NCBI GenBank assembly: GCA_028564705.1 | Contig: JAPXFQ010001678.1 | Coordinates: 62,001 to 126,000, forward strand | Source: Apricaphanius iberus | Taxonomy: Eukaryota > Chordata > Actinopteri > Cyprinodontiformes > Aphaniidae | Length of the DNA stretch: 64,000 nucleotides | Reading direction: 5' to 3' | In this document: in pieces, positions 1-11,699 of the stretch | Layout of the letters: each line of letters starts with the position of its first letter | How positions within the stretch are numbered: the first letter of the stretch is position 1 | Program-made: the position numbers and the translations under genes | Notes under the pieces: model-generated | Database searches by the model: none | Told to the model about the DNA's origin: nothing | Seen by the model: only the letters and a program-made list of their open reading frames with translations

Positions 1-135
1 AGAGGAAAGTTTTAGGCCTTGTTTTAAAGATAGACAAATTGTCAACATCACAGAGATAGCTCAGGGTAACCTAAGCTGGTCTATATAACTATAAGCTTTA
101 TCAAAAAAGTTTTTTCAAAATATTAAACCTAGTCG
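1..135 (-). repeat. Antisense scrap of L2-like LINE (two short pieces)
   Basis: Bases 1-50 and 55-135 match, in altered order, the better preserved block at about 31,985-32,090. Shared words include 'ataagctttatcaaaaa' and 'cagggtaac'. This is the complement of a LINE 3' half that recurs through the window. The order looks rearranged or doubly inserted. Confidence 0.5.
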
Positions 136-1194
136 GAAAAGGGATTGATTGACAATTTGATTGAGTTATAACAGGTTTTTGGTGTTTTCAAAGTTACACT
201 AAATTACTTTCACATATAGCAATCTCAGCAGCTCAATTCTTGACAACTTCAGTACCTTTCAGAATAAGCTGTCACCTTTATGGAAATTTGTGGCTGCTCT
301 ATGACCCTGGTTACTAGGCTGTGGGTTTGCCATACTGAGAATGGCATGAAAATGGTGGGTAGGGTTTGACAGAAATCCAGCAGATGGAGTTTTATAAGTG
401 ATGGGAGGTTATTTGGAAATTTGGCTTTTTGTGACACAATAAAGCACTTGTGCTGTCAAACATCAAGGTGACGAAAAGGAGCAGATTTAGGACTAAAGAT
501 GATCAGGGGCTTAGCCCAGAGGACTGATGTGCGAAACAATGTTGCTTTAATTGATGTGGAATTCAATGTATGAATGATGCGGCATCTCAGTTTTTGAATT
601 CTGAGCACCTTAAAGTTGACAAAAGACACTGGACTACATCTACTATGCTTTATTTAAGCAAACCAACAACACAATATTCAATCAGCGATATTACCTACTA
701 TTAACAATATCACAGTCAGCTGCTGATTGAAGTTGTCTTAGATCACTGGTCCAGGGAATACAGTTCACATCCATTAAAAGTAGATACTATAAAGTAAATC
801 AGCTACTAGGTTCTTATTGTATTAAGACATAAATCAGGCCTCTGCTATTTTTCCTGCTGTTTTTTATACACTGATTTAATCTGTTTTTATTTGCTTTGTG
901 CACAAGTATACATACATATAGCTTTTATTATAACAAACTTTGCTGTTTAGAACCTTCACACCCCTGACTATTTGATGCAGATGCACAGATATTTTTAACT
1001 GTAAACGGAGTACAGGAAGCTACATCAATGAGAAAAGATTTCCTTGACAGCAACACTTCTCTCTGTGGGAAATGCTGTCATCTGGGCTAAGCCTCTGATC
1101 ATCTTCAGCCCCAAATCTGCCCCTGGCAGTGAGCCAAATAGATGAAAAAAAAAGGATAAAAACAGTGAGATTTGCATATGTCTACTTTAAACAT
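136..1194. other. Unassigned AT-rich intergenic DNA
   Basis: No convincing reading frame, splice-site set or RNA gene was seen. The sequence is AT-rich with short homopolymers. Confidence 0.5.
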
Positions 1195-1395
1195 ACCACC
1201 AGTAAACATGCACACCAAGAGCGAAGTGGTCTGGTGGGAACATGGAACAACAACCAGGTTTCTAATATATGATGGAGTTGATTGTCCAGGGCTTTATATG
1301 TAAGTAATAAAATACTGAGTTATATTCTGCATTTAACAGGAAGCCAGTTAAGGAAGGTAAAACTGTACAGGTGAAAGGAGGATGTCCTACTCCAT
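1195..1395 (-). repeat. Antisense L2-like LINE fragment
   Basis: This block parallels 32,198-32,390: 'gcgaagtggtctg' against 'cgaagtgctctg', then 'gatggagtt..ttgtccagggctttata' against 'aatggagcttgattattaagggctttata', then 'ggaagccagtta' against 'gggagccaatt'. It is non-coding and diverged. Confidence 0.6.
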
Positions 1396-2727
1396 CTGAA
1401 AACAAATTCCACTTCCTCTGTGTTTTTTACAGGTGAGGCGAAGACAAAAGTTGGAGAGAATCCAGAGGCTTCCGGAGTAGAGATGCAGGACTCAAACTGA
1501 ACAATCTTGTGAAATACACTGATACTGTAAATCTGTCCAGATTTTGAATGAAAACAAGCCTAATAGAAGAGCGCCACGTGAGGAACGAAATTAAAAGGAA
1601 GGTAAAATAAGTGTGGTTGAGAAACAGATTTTTAAACCCCATCCTGATGGGCTTGGAGCCAGACTTGTGTCACTTTTCATTCTTCTTTGTGTTATATGAG
1701 TTAAGGTGTTTTACTTCTTAAACATTTTGGTCATTGAAGACAACCAGTGATACATTCATCTAGTTCCCACCAACCTGTGCTTTGTCTAAAATCACTTAAG
1801 TAGTAAAGTTGTTTGCTTCAAAAATAATAAAAGACATGCAATAACGCCAGGAAGCAATAAATAATTGGATGAACAAGTTTAGCAACAGTTTCCCTCTTGC
1901 TAGACTTCCATCTACATAGTTCAAATTTGAATCCTCTTGACTAATTTCTTTTTTTTTTTTTCGTCTCCAAACACTCTATATTCATTATCTGCACATCTGA
2001 TGTGGGCAAATATCTCTAAATGCTTTATTAAGTATTTCAGTCATGTGTGCCATATTATTTACTTATGGAAGCTACTGTATTTTGTGCAGTTTTCCACATT
2101 TTAGATTAAATAAATAAATCATTGTTATATGTAGACTGCAGGGGTAACATGTAGTGGTTTTGGTCTCACTATTCATTTAGAATGATAGCTATGAAAATGT
2201 TATATGTTATATTATCCTATAATAAATTATTTATGTAAATACTTTCTCCCTTCACTGGGTGGTGAATGTGATTGTGTGGTGTCCTTACAAACAGTAGAGT
2301 ATTTACAGTATATAACAAGAACGCTGTTAGAGCATGCTAACTCAGTTTCACTAAAACACCAAGCCAGGCTGATGAAAAAACAATTAAGAAAATCAGAGCC
2401 TAAGAAAAGAATAATTAGAGCTGACATAGAAAATTATAGTTTTCTTTTTAACTGAGTATTTATCAACAATAATGGTTGTTTTTCCACTTTTAAACCCCAT
2501 AGTGAATAGATTTAGGGAGGAAATCATTTTCAACAAAACTGAAATAATCAACAAGAAATGATAAATTACATTTATTGAATATGTTGACTCAAAAAAGTGT
2601 TTCAATTCTTGCACATATAGGGCCTATCAGAAAAGTTTCAACAAGGGTAGAAAACTGTACCACCAAAACTGTACCAAAAGTGTGGCGAGAAGCTTTACTG
2701 CAAATAATTTGCAGATGTTACAAAGTG
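1396..2727. other. Unassigned intergenic DNA
   Basis: AT-rich, with a poly-T run near 1,950. The short open frames here have no domain, coding bias or splice context that I can support. Confidence 0.5.
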
Positions 2728-3085
2728 TCAATTCAATTAAGTTCAGTTTATATGTATAGCACAACAGATTTCATCTCAAGGCACTTTAGATGAAAAGTCC
2801 ATTCAATACAATTATACAAACATTCCAATCAGTTAAAAGTTTTGGATGTAAGAAATCCCAGCAGACTGCGTTGAGTCATTGGCGTGAGGTTGTGCCCGGA
2901 ACATGCAGACTCCATCCACAGCAATCCCTCAGTAATCCCTAATGAGCAAGCATGTAGTGACAGTGGAAAGGAAAGAAGAAAGAAACCTTCAGCAGAACCT
3001 GACTCAGTACAAGTGGCCATCTACCATGACCGAGTGGGGGTCCTTCAAGGGAGGAACAGAGGGAAGCCCCTAGGGCACTTCCAGC
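2728..3085 (-). repeat. Antisense 3' UTR of L2-like LINE
   Basis: This is the complement of a LINE 3' end. It begins with 'cagtttatatgtatagcaca', then 'atctcaaggcacttta', and continues through 'ggttgtgcccggaacatgcagactcc' and 'agcaagcatg' to the 'aaccttcagcagaacctg' block. The same order recurs at 12,210, 31,535 and 49,764. The truncated edge at about 3,085 runs into GC-rich DNA. Confidence 0.7.
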
Positions 3086-3724
3086 AGCTACAATGCAGGG
3101 GCCCAGGAGGCCACGCAGCGAGCCCACAGGCTCCACCGGTAACTGGCTACACCAGGGCGAGCCCGGTCCAGGACCTGGGGACCATAGGGACCAGGGGTTC
3201 CCCACCCCCAGCAGGGTCCTGACCAGGGATCAGTCAACAGGGGTACCCCGCAGCCGCCGCAATACCGTGGAGACTGCAGCCGGACGACGCACACTGCCTC
3301 CGCCCAAGGCCAACCTCCACCACAAACCCAACAATGAACCGACCAGGCTCGGAACCCACAGGATGTTAACAAGCCGTGTTTATCAGCATGTAATAATTTT
3401 CCTCTTCTTTTGTCAAAACAATCAGTAGTTTCTGCACTGTAGCTGCACACGCTGGCGCACATAGTTCTTTATATGCTTTGTGGACACAGGCATTGCTCCA
3501 AGGCAAATATATGCAGCTTTTCCTGTCTACATGTACTGTATGTTAGCTTCTGCCAGTATGGTGTCCAAAACCCCAGAATGCATCGCACAACGCAATACCG
3601 AAAAAGCTTATTGGAAGCATATATATGGTTTATTGGTAAAAGGATCCCCATTAGCTGTCACCAAAGTGGGACGAGCTAGTCTTCCTGAGGTCCATACAAA
3701 AACAAGACAAAAGACAAATTTAAA
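3086..3724. other. GC-rich block and unassigned DNA
   Basis: 3,086-3,360 is markedly GC-rich and gives overlapping open frames on both strands. These look compositional: the predicted proteins are Pro/Gly/Arg-rich without recognisable domains. 3,636-3,700 ('aggatccccattagctg') resembles a LINE 3' UTR but was not verified. No gene is called. Confidence 0.4.
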
Positions 3725-3768
3725 TTTATATGGTAAAAAGAATTGGTCCAAGCACAATAACCCTTGAG

Positions 3769-5950
3769 CAGAGATGGAAGTAATGCTGCATTCCAGTTAA
3801 CCTTTCCGCGTCGGAAATCTCTCAGTTGTCTCGCCTCATTTCATAGAGACACATCCCCTTTAGGTCGGAATATACGATCTCCAACTCGGAGCTCTGAGAG
3901 TAGACCGAGTAGGGGGGGCAATTTGGAAACCAAGATGGCTGCGTGGATATATTTTCTTTGAATTTGTACTGTTGGTCATTTCAATGTCGTTTTTCAAATG
4001 CTTTTATACACCTGACTACATTTCTGCTTTAATCCGGTCACCAAATTATACATTGCATGGCCTTGCTGTGCAAGCAATACAATGTGCAGCTTTGTTTTTC
4101 ATGCTGTTCTGCTGAAGATGCTATGTCGTTAAAAACAATAGCAATGATTAGCCCACCCTTTGACAGCTGCTACCCTCAAAGCGTCCATGTTCTTTCCGAC
4201 TCAGAGTATAGCGAGACAAACTGGAAAGCTTTAAGTCGGGAATGACGTCACGTTCTCGTCTACAGCAACTTGGACGCCCGAGTTTCCGAGACAAATGGAA
4301 TTCAGCATAAGTCCCATACATGCAGGTCTCAAGTAAGTCGCAAGTCTTGGCCCTCAAGTCTCAAGAAAGTCCCAAGTCATCTTTAAGGAGGATCAAGCAA
4401 GTCAAGTCCAAGCATAGCTTTAGTCAAGCAAGTCACAAGTCAAGTCATTATTAAATTTGTTTTTTTTTTCAAAATGTTTGTTTTTCATCAAACCTGTTTT
4501 TCAGGGTCAATATCTTTTTTTAAATGCAAGTCGATAAATTAATGAGGTACCTCAACATGAATACATTTTTAATCTTTCAATCTTTAATTTAAATTCTTAC
4601 GGGTTGGAATCCTTTTTGGACTAGGAATAATCTATTGTGGAGATCTACCAAAGGAACAAGAGAGAGGAGTGTGCTTCAGTAAATGTCAAATGGCTTGCCA
4701 TAATGCGCTTTCCATAAGAGATTCAGAGAAAGGGCACCAGTCGTACGTGAGGAGGAAAAAAACGTAGGAAGTTGCAGGATTATACTTAAGACACACCAAC
4801 ATGAAAAACGTCATTCTTAAAATTACCGTCACTTATACATTTTAGGAATCATGATGCTTTTAATTTCATGGCATCCTTGGCAACTTAACACCAAAGTGAC
4901 ACTGACACCAGGGTGCGATTTGCCGGTGGGGATTTTCCCCACCTCTGGTTTTTACATCCTACCCTCTGCTGAATTATTTTTGCCCTCAGTGGGGACAAAC
5001 TGTATCCACCCGACCCAAAGTATTTTTACCAATAAGTTACATTGTGACAGAGTGCAGGATGGGTGAAAACGGCATCATCTCTGTCGCCGCAGCTCTTCAC
5101 CCATTAAACTGGCTCTCCAATGAAAAGGAGCGCATCCTCTTATAAACTTTTCACCATCCACAAACGCTTGCGGTTGAGGCCGCAACCAGATCTACACTCA
5201 TGAAAGATCAGTTTAACCCTTTTAAGACCGGATCTGTGACCGGCAAAACAAAACTACAAACATCCTTTGAAATACAGGAACACCTTGACAGTTTACAATC
5301 GACGTAATTACAAGGGATTCCATGAGGTGAGATGTGCAGCTTTGCAGCGATATACGACACATTACAGTGGTGAGAACTTTGCCTGGGAGTGAATGTCGGA
5401 CATGTGTCTCCTTACATATAACATCTGAAAAAAAGTTTTGATTCTGTATAGCAGCTAACTTCATACAGGTGTGCATTCATAAGTAGATATTTAGCGCTAG
5501 TCTGGTTACAGGTAGCTAGCATTGGTGCCGCTAAACTAGTAGCTACTTGCTACCAGATTTGCAATTTCAGACAGGTTAATGTCAACAGCAGCCAAGTTGC
5601 AAAATAATAATAATAATAATAATAATCAGGACGTAATCCACAGTATGTTACTCCCCTTGCTTTATGTGCTGTCCTAAAATGTGGGATGAAATTTGATGTA
5701 GTGCTTGCAGTATCAGCAATTCTAGATTTTGCAAGTAATGCTGATCTAATTCATTAGTTGATAATAATTTAAAAATAAACAAGACTGGTGTGACTTGGCA
5801 AGTCACATAACTCAAGTCTAGTCGCAGGTGAAGAAGGACAAGTCAAAGTCAAGTCTTTTGTTGATGTTGATCAAGCAAGTCAAAAGTCACAAATCTGGCA
5901 ACTTGAGTCAGATTCAAGTCAAGTCCTCGACTTGAGTCCCCCGATTTCTG
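3769..5950. mobile_element. Non-autonomous hAT-type DNA element, 2.2 kb
   Basis: The ends are 'CAGAGATGG' on the left and, read inward from the right, 'CAGAAATCGG'; both are hAT-like CAG..ATG-type terminal inverted repeats. Each end is flanked by the exact 8-bp direct repeat 'cccttgag' (3,761-3,768 and 5,951-5,958), the size hAT transposases produce, and the LINE sequence reads continuously across the empty site. Both subterminal regions are full of 'caagtca/aagtctcaagtc' words (4,325-4,450 and 5,790-5,940). No transposase frame is visible inside. An (AAT)n run lies at about 5,605-5,628. Confidence 0.85.
3784..4307. mobile_element. Harbinger-like MITE, 524 bp, nested in the hAT element
   Basis: The left end 'TGCTGCATTCCAGTT' and the inward-read right end 'TGCTGAATTCCATTT' form near-perfect terminal inverted repeats. 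They are flanked by 'TAA' on both sides (3,781-3,783 and 4,308-4,310). A 3-bp T(A/T)A duplication is characteristic of PIF/Harbinger elements. Removing it rejoins the hAT left end. No transposase is encoded. Confidence 0.7.
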
Positions 5951-7310
5951 CCCTTGAGTGTGAAGATTTATCATTTACTATCTAGGCTAGACTGGAATCA
6001 GTCTAGCCTAGAGTTGTTCCCTTGATCCCTGCAACATGTTCAAGCCTTTCTAAGAGAATATTATGATCAACTGATCTCTAAAACCTGACTGAAATTCTTC
6101 AAAGAAAGGATAAAAAACAAAGGTTAGATATAAGTCTTTAATTAGCTCAGTCATCTTGATCAAGGGAGAATTTCTTAAATAAAGGTTTAATTACAGCAAA
6201 CTTAAGTTCCTGTGGTACATATCCATTTATCAAGAATAGATTCATCATATCTAAAATAGGGCCAGCAACCAGAGGGAACACTTCCTTAAATAATTTAGTT
6301 GGGAATGGGTCTAACATATACGATGAAAGTTGAAATGAAGCTAGTATTTGTGATAATTCCTAAAGTTCAATGGAATCAAGTACAGACACAAACATGGTTC
6401 TACAGTTCTCTCTGATACTGTCTCATTCACTGAGAGAGAAGTAATCATGTTTGAGAGGATGCCAATGATTTTATTTTCCATAACATTTATTTCACTTTTG
6501 AAGAATCCCACAAAGTCATCACTACTCAGAGAAGGGGGAATAGTTGGCTCAACAGAACGATGACTCTGTGTAAGTTTGGCAGCTGTACTAAAAAGAAACC
6601 TAGGATTGGTTATATTTACCTCTATTAATGATGTAAAATATGCTGTTCTAGCTTTTCGAAGGGTCTTTTTATACACCTTTAGACTATTTTTCCAGGTTAA
6701 ATAGGAATCCTTAAGGTGTGTAGAATGCCATTTTCTCTCAGTTATCCAATATTCTATACGCAGTTCTGCATTAAACCAGGGAGCTAACCTCCTATGGCTG
6801 ATTACCTTCTTTGTTAAGGGGGCTACACTGTCTAATGCCGGACCCATTGTAGAAGTAATGCTATGAACCAGACTATCAATTCCTAAAGGGTTAGTGATTG
6901 AATTGCTGCCTTCCACTACGTTATTCTGAGACACATAGAGAAGCAAGAATGGAACAGATTCTTTGAAAGTTGTTACAGCATTGTCTGAAAGTTATACTGT
7001 ATTGAAATGTTCTTTCAGATTTAGAAAGTTCAGTTAAAGGAAATGTAAAAGTTATCAAAAAATGGTCAGACAGGACTGGGTTATGGGAGGACTGTTACTT
7101 CATCAAACTCAAAGCCGCATGTCAGTACAATGTCCAAAGTGTGCTGATGGTCAGCACAGAAGCAAAAGAATGGTAGTCTCCAGAGTCTGTGGCCAATAAC
7201 GAATAATTAAATACTGGTAAAAGTGCAGTTTCAGTGTTATGAAGATCTTTAAAACCAGACTCAACCCTCTCAAGAACATTATGTTCAGTTAAAAAGGATT
7301 GCAACTGAAC

Positions 7311-7704
7311 AAAAAAATTTTTTTTCTAAGTCTGTGGTACTCCCTCCCCTTGTCAGAAACAAGCTGCAAACATGGAAAATGAACACAGAGAATCCAGATT
7401 TAAGACAAAATTTAAACTCTCAACAAACAATGATCAACAAACTGATTAACGGGTATGGCAAGACCTTTTAAGCAATAATATAAGAAACTCTATAAATGGT
7501 AAGAAACCTAAACTGAATACAATAATAGCTCCAAAACTATGTAGGTGATGTTCAAATATTCAGAAAACTGAAACACAAATATACACAAAAGAATAAGGCA
7601 ATGATATAGGAAGTTAAAAACTAACAGCAGAATTTAAAAAGCTTGAAGTTCTTTAAATGAGGAATGATACAAAGTTACCCTATATGGAGCTAGAATTGGG
7701 ACTT
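7311..7704. other. Unassigned AT-rich DNA
   Basis: Begins with a poly-T run. No gene or clear repeat was recognised. Confidence 0.4.
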
Positions 7705-7925
7705 CAGTTTTGTACCTGTAACTTTAAGTTTTGTACCTGTAACTTATGGTTTGTACTTGTAACTTACGTTTTGTACTTGTAACTTATGTTTTGTACTTGT
7801 AACTTACGTTTTGTAATTGTAACTCACGTTTTGTAACTTGCACATATTTTAAAAATAGAAGTTTCAAGTTTCAAGTTAGAAGTTTCAAATTTCAAGTTTC
7901 CGGTTTCAAGTTTCAAGTTACAGAT
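7705..7925. repeat. Two adjoining short tandem arrays
   Basis: 7,708-7,840 holds about six imperfect copies of a ~22-bp unit ('ttttgtacttgtaacttayg'). 7,858-7,922 is a run of an 'aagtttc' heptamer with variants. They are simple tandem arrays without coding potential. Confidence 0.85.
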
Positions 7926-7975
7926 CATTTTCAAAAGTTATCTTGTTGGTTCTCAAAAATGTATGATTAACAGCA

Positions 7976-8215
7976 CTTCAGAATCAGAATCAGAATAAGC
8001 TTTAATGGCCAAGTATGACACATACAAGGAATTTGACTCCGGCAACTTTTCTTTCAGTACAGAACTTAAATAAGTGAAATTAAAAAAAGAAATGAAAATA
8101 AATACAAATAAATAATAAAGGATAATATATACACCGAACTGATGTAAACAAAGTAGACTCAAACCTTCCTGGAACATTTTCTCACACAGAGAATACTGAC
8201 AAAGGCCCACCATTC
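7976..8215 (-). repeat. Antisense LINE 3' tail
   Basis: The opening 'tcagaatcagaatcagaataagctttaatgg' and the following 'ccaagtatgacacatacaag' and 'gaatttgactcc' match 20,293-20,400 closely. In that copy the tail joins a recognisable LINE reverse-transcriptase C-terminus, so this is a 5'-truncated insertion of the same family. Confidence 0.75.
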
Positions 8216-8596
8216 AGGACAAATTTCTACTTTAAAAAAATCTAAACAACATTATACATTTATAACATTGAGGTAAAGTGGAAACAACTGAAACAAGAAT
8301 AAAAAATAAAAAACCAGCAAACATTTTAGCAGGGCCAATAATTAACCTACTTTAGTAATACGATCTTGAAAATAAAGTGGGCTTAAACACTGCATTAATT
8401 TAGCTCTACATGTAACTGGCCATAATTTAATATAATCAAACAACAACATTGACTTAATTAGCCCTCTTTCAAGTAACCAAATGTGCAAATTAAAACAGTG
8501 TCACAAAGAGGAAATAGTGACAGATTAGAGCCCAGTAAACAAAATTCAGTCCTTTGTTAAAGTTATATTAAATTGAAAGTTGTCTCTCAAATTGTG
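8216..8596. other. Unassigned AT-rich DNA
   Basis: No feature was recognised. Confidence 0.4.
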
Positions 8597-8855
8597 GGCA
8601 ACTTTGGCTCAGTGGTAGAGTAGTTGGCTTGCAATTGGAGGGTTATAGGTTCAATTCCAGCTTCCTCCAGTCACATGTCAATGTGCCCCTGGGCAAGGCA
8701 CTTAACCCCCAAATTCTACATTGTCCTATCGAGCCATGTTGGATGTCAGTGTATGAATGCATGGGTGAATGTGGCAATGTAAAGCGCTTTGAGTTGTCAG
8801 TAAGACTAGAAAAGCACTATATAAGTTCAGTCCATTTACAAATAATATCTCAAAA
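8597..8855 (+). mobile_element. tRNA-derived SINE
   Basis: The head has tRNA-like promoter boxes: 'TGGCTCAGTGGTAGAG' (box A) and 'GGTTCAATTCC' (box B). A tRNA-unrelated body follows ('gggcaaggcacttaaccccc', 'agcgctttgagt'), with the typical tail 'ctatataagttcagtccattta'. A second copy lies at 53,397 and an antisense 3' part at 62,281. The tRNA part is degenerate, so it is not a functional tRNA gene. Confidence 0.85.
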
Positions 8856-10126
8856 ACTAAATCTCAAATCTGTCATAATTTTACATTATGAGAGAGAAAA
8901 GAAGTAGCTGAAGAGTTTGATATAAAATATGTGTATGGTGTGAAAAACTCATCTTATTGAAAAAATAATATGATGATGGCTAGATATTAGGGTTGTCAAA
9001 CGATACATTTTTTTTACCTAAGGGATAGCTGTGAATTAATCCCAACTAATTAATATTCCTAAAAATGACTAAAAACCAAAAACTTTTAGAGTAAAGGGAC
9101 AAATCAAATTGCCAAAGCTCTTTTTTATAAATAGAGATTAGTAGAATTTTGGTTTTTAATTGCTCAATCATATTCACACATTGACTACATACATTACCAT
9201 ATTGATCTTTTAACCAGTTGCTAAGGCAAACTAACTGGCTAAAATGTTCCGTATGTAAAGATGACTTTTTCTTAATCATGCTGTATTGGACAAGCCAATG
9301 CGTCTTCTTAATAGGGCTATCCTACAACAACAATAATTTTCAGTCAGAGGCTTCAACAGTGTTGCTGCTTCAGACTGCTTCTGTCCAGCAGGAAACACTG
9401 AGCTCTCTATTGAGGTACTTGTTCAGACTGGGATCACTATGTTCATACTGGGAGAACCACTTAAAGAGCTCCACTTAAAGCCAATCAGAGTATGAGAAGA
9501 TGTGGTGGAGTAAAAGCTGTTATATTTATTTTGCTATTTATTATTTCTACACAGCTGCTGATACAGGTTTGGGTTATACAAATGTTAGAAGGGAGATGAT
9601 ATGTGTGATCTCATATGAAAAATAAGACCAAATGAAAGGTAAGGCAGAAATAACCAAAATATATGAATAAACGTAATATTTGGTTATCAGCAGCTGTGTT
9701 AAGTATCAAATAAATCAAATGTAATATAGATTTATTAATAAAATGTCACAATTTACCGTTTTCCAAAATGTAAACACTCAGCAGACAAACTATCCAAGTC
9801 ATCAATCTAAACAATAGGAATACATGCTCTTATTGTGAAGTTACGGTGTCTGCACTACAAGCTACTTCCGGTAATCAGTTAGCACTAATTTTAGTCCGAA
9901 AACATCACTTTAACTGAATAATGCACATTTTTAATGCAGCGATGACTTTGTTCGTCTCCAACTCCCGCGGTCTGACCTGTTTATCAGCCGCGCTGTGTGA
10001 CAGACATCCGTGACGTTGTTTGCCATCCGGCACTGCTGGGATTTCTTACATAGAAAACCTTTAACTCATTGGAATGTTTGTGTAATTGTATTGAAACGAC
10101 TTTTGTTGTAAAGTGCCTTGAGATCA
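8856..10126. other. Possible relic of a DNA transposon (left end at ~8,990)
   Basis: 'agggttgtcaaacgatac' followed by T-rich and 'attaat'-rich sequence at 8,990-9,060 resembles the left end of a common fish hAT-type non-autonomous family. No matching right end or target duplication was found, so the boundary is unknown. A fragment resembling a LINE tail ('tgtaaagtgccttgagat') lies at 10,106-10,124, directly before the next element. Confidence 0.35.
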
Positions 10127-10832
10127 GGCCCGGACTGGCCATATATTTTACTGGGCATTTGACCGGTGGGCCGGTACCAAAATGGGCTGGTGCGTTAGAT
10201 TTATTTTTTTTGATGTGCTGTTTTCGTTTTTTACGTGCTGTCAGTTCAAGCGCTAACCTGTTTTCTCTTAGTCTCTTCTTATAGTAGGTGCTCCTGACCC
10301 GCCTTGCTTGACGACCCTGACTAAGATGGCATTGCAGTTCTCCACGTCCTGCAACAAACTTCTGCATCAGTTCTGTTGCTCTTTCTGTGTCTCTGTTCTG
10401 TATCTCTGTTCTGTATTCTCCAAACCACAGACGGTTTCGGCAGATGACCGCTTGTGCTGAGCCTGGTTCTGCCGGAGGTTTCTTCCTGTTAAAAGGGAGT
10501 TTTTCCTTTCCACTGTCACTTCATGCTTGCTCAGTGTGAGGGATTGCTGAGAATTACACAACACAATCTTCTGTGGTTCTCTAATTTCTACATTAAACAT
10601 TGTACTGTAATAACTCTTCTTGTAAAGTGCCTTGAGATGACATCTGTTGTGAAACGGCGCTATTAACATAAACTGAATTGAATTTTATTTTTTTTTTTTG
10701 TGCCGCACCCGTGCAGTGATCATCCGTCGGCCCATCACAAGCGCATCAGTGGTACATATGCTGCACGCATGATCAGCCCCCTCCCTCCCGTCTGCCCCTT
10801 CAATTACTCCCGCAAAATTGGCCAGTCCAGCC
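10127..10832. mobile_element. Probable TIR DNA element containing a LINE insertion
   Basis: The left end 'GGCCCGGACTGGCC' (10,127-10,140) is mirrored at 10,820-10,832 by 'ggccagtccagcc', giving imperfect terminal inverted repeats that appear to continue inward. The target duplication was not resolved. The interior is interrupted by a LINE 3' end at 10,366-10,690. A minus-strand basic frame at 10,367-9,984 spans the left edge and is not convincing as a gene. Confidence 0.45.
10366..10690 (+). repeat. Sense 3' UTR of L2-like LINE
   Basis: This is the reverse complement of 49,764-50,070 with very few differences. It includes 'tgtaaagtgccttgagatga' and ends in 'ctgaattgaattttatttt', the A/T-rich LINE tail. 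It is a strongly 5'-truncated insertion. Its near identity to the 49.8-kb copy implies relatively recent activity of the family. Confidence 0.8.
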
Positions 10833-11699
10833 TTTTTTCATCTTCTGCGCAGCACTGCAGCCCGTGCCTTGGATTGATCATCCATCAGCCCATCACAAGC
10901 CACACGCATGGTCAGCCCCCATGTTCACATGGTCACACACATGGAACTGTGTGATTCACTTAAATTGTAACAGGCCAGTTGGCGAATTATCTAAAAACGT
11001 TTGTCTGTCCCAGTCCATATAAACGCAACTCAACTCGTCTAATGCGGTTCGGTTCCATTGCCTTGGCTTAACACTTTAGGCGCCGGGGTTTTTTCTATAA
11101 AATATTCAACTTTGATGTCACTAGTTCAAAAACTTGGTTATAGATAAAGGTATACTGTAAATGAGAAAAATCTTTAGCATGATCCAAAGTTTGTGATTGG
11201 AGAAAATTCATACATCTAATTTGCATATTATGATGTCATCAGGCATTGGCATTTTTGTTTTGGAATCATTTTAAAGACGTTTATCTTTTTTACATAGTTC
11301 GAAACTTACTTTGTTTTGAATACTATAATTTTTATTTTTCTATAAAGGCCTATGTATTTTCTACATATGTATTTTTAGTATTAATTGCATTTTTCCAAGA
11401 ACGGGTGGACATATCTTTTTATTTTCTCTGTTATGAGGCTCCATTAGTTGATTCACTACATATAACTACAGAAAGGAAATTATTGGGCTCAGAATTTTGT
11501 AAATATTGCTGTGTCTTTGCATCATGCAAGTAAGTTCCTGAAATGTGTCTGTCGTAGTGATTTGTGTAGTGAATCTTTAATAAAGCTGCAGTATTGAGTT
11601 AACAAGGGCTTGTATCAGAATCAGTTTGCAAGTAGAGTTATTCGCTGGTACTAACTTCCGTCCGGGGGTGAGTAGTGTAATGGCTCAGTCTTTCTCTTT
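10833..11699. other. Unassigned DNA with a short degenerate duplication
   Basis: 'gatcatccatcagcccatcacaag' at about 10,875 echoes 'gatcatccgtcggcccatcacaag' at about 10,719, suggesting a local duplication with a ~155-bp spacing. The rest is AT-rich without a supported gene. Confidence 0.4.

Larger units (their letters stand above)
3725..7310 (-). pseudogene. L2-like LINE, antisense, decayed and split by a hAT element
   Basis: LINE sequence stops at 3,768 and resumes at 5,951, with the 8 bases 'cccttgag' repeated at both junctions, so the material between is an insertion. On the minus strand, 6,946-6,341 encodes about 200 residues typical of the linker between endonuclease and reverse transcriptase in fish L2-like LINEs ('LAPWFNAELR', 'RKARTAYFTSLIEVN', 'SSDDFVGFF'). 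At 7,304-7,122 a stretch of early reverse transcriptase ('ESGFKDLHNTETALLPVF') lies upstream of endonuclease-tail residues ('HTLDIVLTCGF'), which is out of normal order. Stops and frameshifts are frequent. It is a dead, rearranged copy. Confidence 0.7.

Noticed and set aside
2939..3462. Overlapping open frames on both strands in GC-rich DNA
   Set aside because: The frames conflict with each other, are Pro/Gly/Arg/Cys-rich, and lack splice sites or domains; GC content explains the openness.
8620..8660. tRNA-like sequence
   Set aside because: It is the head of a SINE; it lacks an acceptor stem pairing and an intact box B, so it is not a tRNA gene.
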